Shown here in pieces: positions 6,968 to 10,707 of a stretch of 10,707 nt of DNA (its first letter is position 1; each line of letters opens with the position of its first letter). A model generated the notes under the pieces. That model was not told the DNA's origin and did not search any database. It saw only the letters and a program-made list of their open reading frames with translations. The DNA comes from an uncultured Chthoniobacterales bacterium (GTDB lineage Bacteria; Verrucomicrobiota; Verrucomicrobiae; Chthoniobacterales; UBA10450): NCBI GenBank assembly GCA_955652855.1, contig CATPCN010000202.1, positions 1 to 10,707 on the forward strand, in the 5' to 3' direction. Position numbers and translations under genes: made by a program.

Positions 6968-7150
6968 ATGGATACGGTGTCCGAAAATCCCCTTCCAGAA
7001 TCAAGTGACATCGTTGCACCTAACGCGGGTCAAGTTGATGCTCAGCTTAGCGTTATTCACGCGACACGCACGTGGATTCAATACGGTGTCTTCGGTTTTG
7101 CAGTATTCTGCATCGTCGTTGGCGCCGTAGAAGCACTTTTTGGACGTTAA
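6968..7150 (+). CDS. Small single-span membrane protein (60 aa)
   Basis: The protein begins MDTVSENPLPESSDIVAPNA, a polar and acidic stretch, and then has one strongly hydrophobic segment at about residues 36-57 (WIQYGVFGFAVFCIVVGAVEA) before ending LFGR. A single transmembrane helix near the C-terminus, with the N-terminus outside the membrane or in the cytoplasm, is the simplest reading. ATG 6968 has AGGA at a good distance. It sits 85 bases after the FtsX remnant and 126 bases before a hairpin terminator, so it is probably its own transcript. I recognise no family. A chance open frame is possible, but the hydrophobic helix, the ribosome binding site and the downstream terminator make a real gene more likely. 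Confidence 0.5.
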   Translation: MDTVSENPLPESSDIVAPNAGQVDAQLSVIHATRTWIQYGVFGFAVFCIVVGAVEALFGR

Positions 7151-7276
7151 AAGCCCGCTGTACGCCCCCTAACACTAAGGTTTCGTTCACTAAGAGATTA
7201 TTCTTATTGCAACTTAGTACGAGAAGAGCGACAATACTATTGGAACTAGCTCACTCCTCCGAGGGCTATCCAAGTT

Positions 7277-7320
7277 TGCCCGCCGCAACCCCCAGTGGAT
7301 GCGGCGGGCATTCAATTTTT
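7277..7320 (+). terminator. Intrinsic terminator between convergent genes
   Basis: TGCCCGCCGCA at 7277-7287 pairs perfectly with TGCGGCGGGCA at 7300-7310 (11 bp, 12-nt loop), followed by TTCAATTTTT. The T-run is on the plus strand, which suits the 60-residue gene. On the minus strand, where msrA would need it, no T-run follows the hairpin. Confidence 0.75.
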
Positions 7321-7326
7321 GACAAC

Positions 7327-7797
7327 CTAAATTCTGCAATGCGAGACGCCGCGCTTCTCGAGATACTGCTGATGATATTCTTCAGCTCTCCAGAAGTCGG
7401 GTGCAGGCGTGATCTCGGTCACGACCGGTCGCTTATAGCGGCCCGATCGGGCGAGCGCGCCGGCTGACGCCTTCGCGGCGGCTTCCTGTTGCGCCGTATG
7501 AAAAAAAATGGCCGACCGATATTGCGTTCCTACATCCGGACCTTGGCGATTTAGAGTGGTGGGGTCGTGATTTTCCCAGAACACGCCGAGGAGCTGTTCG
7601 TAGGATACCCGCGAAGGATCGAATTCCACCTGCACCACTTCCGCGTGCCCCGTTCTACTGGAGCAGACGTCCTGATACGTAGGATTCTTCAGCGTGCCGC
7701 CCATGTATCCCACCGCTGTCGACGTCACGCCGGGCACCTGCCGGAAGGCGGCCTCAATGCCCCAAAAACATCCGGCTCCAAATGTAGCTTTCTCCAT
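7327..7797 (-). CDS. msrA: Peptide methionine sulfoxide reductase MsrA
   Basis: MsrA reduces methionine-S-sulfoxide in proteins and free methionine, using thioredoxin as electron donor, and is cytosolic. The hallmark GCFWG is at residues 9-13, with the catalytic Cys10. The conserved [45 protein letters not shown] and YRSAIFF blocks follow in order. Cys154 near the end (SHCRI) is a candidate resolving cysteine, as in single-resolving-Cys MsrAs. At 156 residues it is compact but complete. The start is an ATG only 8 residues before the motif, which is normal for the short type. It lies 23 bases downstream of the TolB-like gene on the same strand and might share its transcript. No MsrB neighbour is present in the window. 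Confidence 0.93.
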   Translation of the reverse strand: MEKATFGAGCFWGIEAAFRQVPGVTSTAVGYMGGTLKNPTYQDVCSSRTGHAEVVQVEFDPSRVSYEQLLGVFWENHDPTTLNRQGPDVGTQYRSAIFFHTAQQEAAAKASAGALARSGRYKRPVVTEITPAPDFWRAEEYHQQYLEKRGVSHCRI

Positions 7798-7820
7798 GCT
7801 TCAAGTTTAACCGGTGATCC

Positions 7821-8510
7821 TCATTGGAAGGTACCGAGCCAGATTTCGCTCAGAATTTTCTCCTGACTAAAGTATATGAAGCGGTCGTCCTTGGAAACGC
7901 CAAAGCCTCTCCGCGCGACTTCATTTGGCGCGATTGAAAGGATACTCTTGGCTTGCTGCGGTCTGGTCTTGTCGACCAACCAGATCTGGCCCTCTCGATG
8001 GAAGAGCAACCGCCGCCCGTCACTTAGCCAAACCGGGTCGCTGCCGAACTTGGTCAGGTCTTGGTACTCCTGAGCTTTGAGATCGAGAATGCTGATGCCG
8101 GTGAATTTTCCGTCGAACCGCTGCCGGTAACCAGCCAACGCAGTCTCGTCCGGCGACCAGGACCAGGCGGTGAACGACTCGTTCGTGTCGCCGCGCCCCT
8201 TAAGAGTGTGACGGGCTGTGGTGCGTGATTTTGCCAGATCGAGGATGCCGGTCTGGGTTTCTTGCGGAGTTTTTCCCGACAGTGTGTAGGCGAGCTGGTC
8301 GCCTTTGGGCGACCAAACTGGGTGGATCATGGCGGAATCGTGCACATCGGTAAGCTGCTGAAGATCGCTCCCGTCCGGGCGGACGGTCCAAATCTCCCAG
8401 TTCTTGGGAAACAACTCCTGGCCAGGCATGCTGGTGAGCATGATGAATGCCGGGGTCAGTGCTGGAGGTGCGGAAGATGGCCATAGCCACACGGGGCCCA
8501 GATTGGCCAT
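7821..8510 (-). CDS. TolB-like/PD40 beta-propeller protein, probably N-truncated
   Basis: This 229-residue frame has several PD40 (TolB/WD40-like) repeat signatures: EIWTVRPDGSDLQQLTD followed by HPVWSPKGDQLAYT, then WSWSPDETALAGY, ISILDLKAQEY, and SDPVWLSDGRRLLFHREGQI with WLVD. These form the blades of a beta-propeller used in protein-protein contacts. In Acidobacteria the fold is often the C-terminal sensor half of Ser/Thr kinases or winged-helix regulators. Here the N-terminus has no kinase, DNA-binding domain or clean signal peptide; residues 1-30 (MANLGPVWLWPSSAPPALTP and onward) look like the middle of a domain or decayed sequence. A stop at 8526-8528 closes the frame. I chose ATG 8510; TTG 8513 is also possible, and no ribosome binding site is obvious. 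A shortened gene or a pseudogene is more likely than a complete protein. Confidence 0.6.
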   Translation of the reverse strand: MANLGPVWLWPSSAPPALTPAFIMLTSMPGQELFPKNWEIWTVRPDGSDLQQLTDVHDSAMIHPVWSPKGDQLAYTLSGKTPQETQTGILDLAKSRTTARHTLKGRGDTNESFTAWSWSPDETALAGYRQRFDGKFTGISILDLKAQEYQDLTKFGSDPVWLSDGRRLLFHREGQIWLVDKTRPQQAKSILSIAPNEVARRGFGVSKDDRFIYFSQEKILSEIWLGTFQ

Positions 8511-8679
8511 CAACCTGCTTGATTGCTAACGGGTGTGGTCATTCAAAGGGATGTTCAAGCAAGTAACTCCACATCGCTACCACCACTTAAGGACGATTAG
8601 TCCTTGCTGAGACGAAGATTAGGTAAACAACAATACAGCAGAAGTTACACGTGAAAGTAGAAAGTCTTTAGGAGGAATC
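8511..8679. promoter_or_regulatory. Divergent intergenic region with small hairpin
   Basis: This 169-bp stretch separates the minus-strand TolB-like gene from the plus-strand secreted-protein pair and must hold the promoter of the pair. AAGGAC at 8589-8594 pairs with GTCCTT at 8600-8605 around a 5-nt loop, which could be an operator. No strong -35/-10 pair stands out, and I cannot place the promoter. Confidence 0.4.
8670..8675 (+). promoter_or_regulatory. Strong ribosome binding site
   Basis: AGGAGG, a near-perfect Shine-Dalgarno sequence, lies four bases before ATG 8680. It is the best one in the window and implies high expression of the secreted-protein gene. Confidence 0.7.
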
Positions 8680-9531
8680 ATGAAGATAGCCACATTACTG
8701 GGATTGCTGCTGGGCGCATCACTGTCGAATGCGCAGACAGCGACCGGATTACCCGCCTCGAACCCAGGGGATCGGCTTAATCAGCAAATCTTGCAGCAGC
8801 GTCAGGAAAGCAAAAAGAGTGAAGCAAAACTCGTCGCAGTCTATCCTGGAGATCGCGTTATCGCTCAGTTTGTCGACGGCGGATCTTGGAAGACGAGTAT
8901 GTACTTCGTAAATCTGGAGAATCATAGCGTATCCTTCCAGGTGCTCTTCTTTACCGATGACGGCAGCGACCTGACGGTGCCTGTTCTTGGTCAGGGTTTT
9001 GTTCGCGGGCTGAACATCTCGCTGGACACGGCGGGCAGCATCCAATTTGAAACTGCAGGCACAGATTTTTCCCTGGCGCAAGGATGGGCCCTGCTTTCTC
9101 AAAGCACGAACGATTCGGTGGGCGGCATGGCAATCTTTCGGCACTCCTTTCCCGGCATTGCCGATCAAGAAGCGGTGGTGCCTATCGTCAACCAATATGA
9201 GAATCATTTCGTCTTATTGTTTGACAACACCAGCTTCACGACGGCGATCGCGCTTGCAAATCCGACAACGAATTCCGTCGTCATACCTGTCAACATTCGA
9301 AACCAGACGGGACAGATCATCGATCAACGCACCGTCAGCCTTGGACCGTATAGTCACACTGCATTCAGTTTGCCTGACAAGTGGGGATCCACGGCGGGAA
9401 GGCGTGGTGCGATCGAATTTCTGACCTCGGGTTTCGGGGTTGGGGCGCTCGGGTTGCGATTCAACGGTTCGGCGTTCACTTCGTTTCACGTGCTGGAGAA
9501 TTTGCGTTGGGTGGCGGACCCCTCCCGGTGA
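8680..9531 (+). CDS. Secreted two-repeat beta protein, function unknown (283 aa)
   Basis: A signal peptide (MKIATLLGLLLGASLSNA, cleaved before Gln19) sends the protein across the inner membrane. After a charged linker (about 30-52) two related beta-rich units follow: residues about 60-155, with FVDGGSWKTSMYFVNLENHS then VSFQVLFFTDDGS, and about 177-271, with FDNTSFTTAIALANPTTNSV then VIPVNIRNQTGQ. The matching pattern of a small-residue turn, a TS/TT-x-hydrophobic strand, an xNPTTxS-type turn and a second strand suggests an internal duplication. No Cys, catalytic motif or membrane anchor is seen, so it is probably periplasmic, secreted or adhesive. I recall similar GGGW-x-T-x-x-x-LVN proteins in Acidobacteria, without a known role. 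The start is set by a strong AGGAGG. It is followed at a 5-base distance by the next gene. Confidence 0.75.
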   Translation: MKIATLLGLLLGASLSNAQTATGLPASNPGDRLNQQILQQRQESKKSEAKLVAVYPGDRVIAQFVDGGSWKTSMYFVNLENHSVSFQVLFFTDDGSDLTVPVLGQGFVRGLNISLDTAGSIQFETAGTDFSLAQGWALLSQSTNDSVGGMAIFRHSFPGIADQEAVVPIVNQYENHFVLLFDNTSFTTAIALANPTTNSVVIPVNIRNQTGQIIDQRTVSLGPYSHTAFSLPDKWGSTAGRRGAIEFLTSGFGVGALGLRFNGSAFTSFHVLENLRWVADPSR

Positions 9532-9536
9532 GCAAT

Positions 9537-10172
9537 ATGAAAAAACTGCTCGCATCAAGTACGGTGGCGATCCTGACAATGTTAGCCGGGACTGCATCAT
9601 TGATGGCTCAAGATGTGTATCACGGGGGTGCGTTGGATGCCCGCCAACATGGATTTGAGCACGGGTACCAAGACGGATTTGCCTTTGGACAGAATTCTCG
9701 CGTTAGTAACCGCGACCAGGATATCGTCAATCAAAAGTTGCGAGAGGCCGACGGGAATTATCAACCGGCTTTTGGCTCGCAGGAGCAGTATCGCCAGGGG
9801 TATGCTGAAGGCTTTCGCGCCGGCATGGAAGATGGCCGTGCCGGAAACCGCTCCAGGCTGGAAGAGTTGTTCCGGCCAAGGGATCCAAACTACAATCCCG
9901 ATCGAAATCGGGATGACCGCATTGACGGAATTTACCCTCAAAATCACTGGCCCGTTCTCCATGTAGCCAATGATATTGGCTATCGCGACGGGTTTGACTC
10001 AGGAATCCAGGACCGGCAAGACGGTCGAAGCTTTCAACCGCGCCGGCACGTGGCGTGGAAAAGGGCGTTGCACGGTTACGACGGAGCGAGCGTCTCGGCG
10101 CGACAATATCAGTCCGCATACCGAGCCGCTTTCGAAGGCGGATATCGTGACGGATTCGGCGGGTCTCGCTAG
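9537..10172 (+). CDS. Secreted protein with GxxxG-ladder repeats (211 aa)
   Basis: The start at ATG 9537 gives a clear signal peptide (MKKLLASSTVAILTMLAGTASLMA, cleavage before Gln25 or Asp26). Upstream open codons overlap the previous gene and are not likely used; GTG 9528 is an alternative. The mature part has four Gly ladders with glycines every fourth residue: GFEHGYQDGFAFG (39-51), GYAEGFRAGMEDGRAG (88-103), GYRDGFDSG (148-156) and EGGYRDGFGG (200-209). The YxDG/YxxG pattern recalls the Yae1 N-terminal and glycine-zipper repeats, but with a signal peptide it is probably a different, extracytoplasmic protein. Between the ladders are acidic, Arg/Asn/Asp-rich linkers (about 105-140). No Cys or catalytic motif is present. 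It begins five bases after the previous stop, so the two form one operon. Function is unknown; packing against membranes or self-assembly is inferred. Confidence 0.75.
   Translation: MKKLLASSTVAILTMLAGTASLMAQDVYHGGALDARQHGFEHGYQDGFAFGQNSRVSNRDQDIVNQKLREADGNYQPAFGSQEQYRQGYAEGFRAGMEDGRAGNRSRLEELFRPRDPNYNPDRNRDDRIDGIYPQNHWPVLHVANDIGYRDGFDSGIQDRQDGRSFQPRRHVAWKRALHGYDGASVSARQYQSAYRAAFEGGYRDGFGGSR
9895..9914. repeat. Perfect hairpin within coding sequence
   Basis: ATCCCGAT and ATCGGGAT pair perfectly over 8 bp around the loop CGAA, inside codons for the Asn/Asp/Arg-rich linker. No T-run follows. It may be chance. Confidence 0.5.
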
Positions 10173-10269
10173 GGCTCATCATTCCGCGTCGGCGGGACGA
10201 GCATAGTTGCATCGCGTGATGAGTGCACGCGAAGCAGTGCCAATACATCGTCGCGGTCCCCTCCAAGCG
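10173..10269. other. Short spacer after the secreted-protein operon
   Basis: No hairpin with a T-run is found after the stop at 10172, so termination of the operon is not visible here. On the minus strand this stretch has a short protein-like frame (see the decayed four-helix entry). Confidence 0.4.
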
Positions 10270-10545
10270 TTAGCAGTATCCGCTACTTGTGTGTGAATCT
10301 CTTTTAGCTGCGCGTCTGTAAGAATACTTGCGATCTTCAAAGCGCTCTCGATGGCGTTGATCTCTTATCGCCAGAAATCCTACCGCTCCGGGCTCCTCCG
10401 CCAAGTTCATGAAACGGGCCTTGTCAACCTTACCGCGCCACCGAAAGCCCTCGGCGATATTGGGTGGAACGGAGACAGCCGCTCGTCTCATTTGCAACGC
10501 CAGCCCGTAGGTTTCCGGTTTGGGAAAGGCCGCGCGGAAATCATG
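10270..10545 (-). pseudogene. Decayed four-helix-bundle protein (S23/IVP-type)
   Basis: In the minus frame from 10545, HDFRAAFPKPETYGLALQ is followed by MRRAAVSVPPNIAEGF, then RGKVDKARFMNLAE. This is the core of the small four-helix-bundle proteins of the 23S rRNA intervening-sequence family (often encoded in rRNA insertions and elsewhere in genomes), whose usual length is about 120 residues. The hallmark MRRAAVSVPxNIAEG is kept. Upstream of residue HDF the usual first-helix segment (ending WQxA) is not recognisable, and after NLAE the usual GSLEE-C/L-RYYL segment is replaced by EPGAVGFLAIRDQRH, as if bases were lost. The frame ends at 10270, and another frame (INAIESALKIASILTDAQLK, near 10290-10352) also looks protein-like. 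I read this as a broken gene; a diverged but living form cannot be excluded. Confidence 0.6.
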
Positions 10546-10707
10546 TCCTGGCGGAAGAAAAACGCTGCGCCTGGAACCGGCTGTATTAACGCATCTGCGA
10601 TGATCTGGATGCGCTCCTACGAGCTATCGGTCTAAAAGTGCCGCGCGAATTCCCCACAACGAGAACAAAATCCTTGTTTACGCGGCTCTATAACGGCAAC
10701 TAAACAA
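10546..10707. other. Right-edge sequence, nothing recognised
   Basis: The first helix of the four-helix gene should lie here on the minus strand, but I cannot find it in any frame. No hairpin, repeat or promoter stands out. Confidence 0.4.

Noticed and set aside
9381..9536. N-terminal extension of the ladder protein to 9381
   Set aside because: It would overlap the previous gene by 150 bases and bury the signal peptide. ATG 9537 gives a standard exported start.
9727..10266. 179-codon minus-strand frame
   Set aside because: It is opposite the GxxxG-ladder protein, whose repeats and signal peptide are clear. The translation is Arg/His-rich noise.
10351..10635. 94-codon plus-strand frame at the right edge
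   Set aside because: It runs opposite the four-helix-bundle core on the minus strand, which carries the recognisable motif.

Overview
The window looks like a chromosomal segment of an Acidobacteriota bacterium, probably from the Solibacter/Bryobacter side of the phylum. This is an inference from family-level recognition: an ADOP-type FtsX permease tail, an APC permease with a long TM1-TM2 loop, a frameshifted protein carrying the ARANGAKS...ALKHGL signature, and TolB-like and secreted beta proteins. No rRNA, tRNA, CRISPR array or complete insertion sequence was found.

Layout. Positions 1-295 hold no convincing gene. Positions 296-1541 are a small gene graveyard: a frameshifted hypothetical gene (296-968), a 14-bp tandem repeat (1117-1144), a 60-codon protein-like relic (1149-1328), and on the minus strand a relic resembling the C-terminal end of a sulfatase (1370-1540). 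The core block is on the plus strand: a full UvrD/PcrA helicase (1616-3937), a 52-residue very basic protein that overlaps the helicase stop codon by ATGA (3934-4092), and an APC amino-acid permease (4111-5604). These three are tightly packed and probably share a transcript.

Right after the permease stop come two minus-strand coiled-coil genes (5605-5901 and 5959-6222). They are a tandem duplication with a 354-bp offset, and the duplicated unit carries a copy of the last codons of the permease gene. Next is a 5'-truncated, frameshifted FtsX/ADOP permease remnant (about 6284-6883), a 60-residue single-span membrane protein (6968-7150), and a hairpin terminator (7277-7320). This faces a complete msrA (7327-7797, minus), with a probably N-truncated TolB-like propeller gene upstream of it (7821-8510, minus).

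A divergent plus-strand pair (8680-9531 and 9537-10172) encodes two secreted proteins in an apparent operon: a two-repeat beta protein and a Gly-rich protein with GxxxG ladders. The right edge holds a decayed four-helix-bundle (S23/IVP-type) gene on the minus strand.

How it fits together: the helicase and MsrA are housekeeping DNA-repair and protein-repair functions, and the permease imports amino acids. The rest is small lineage-specific genes and gene debris. I see no clear defence system. The most unusual items are the basic mini-protein coupled to the helicase, the tandem duplication that copied the permease tail, and the secreted GxxxG-ladder protein pair.
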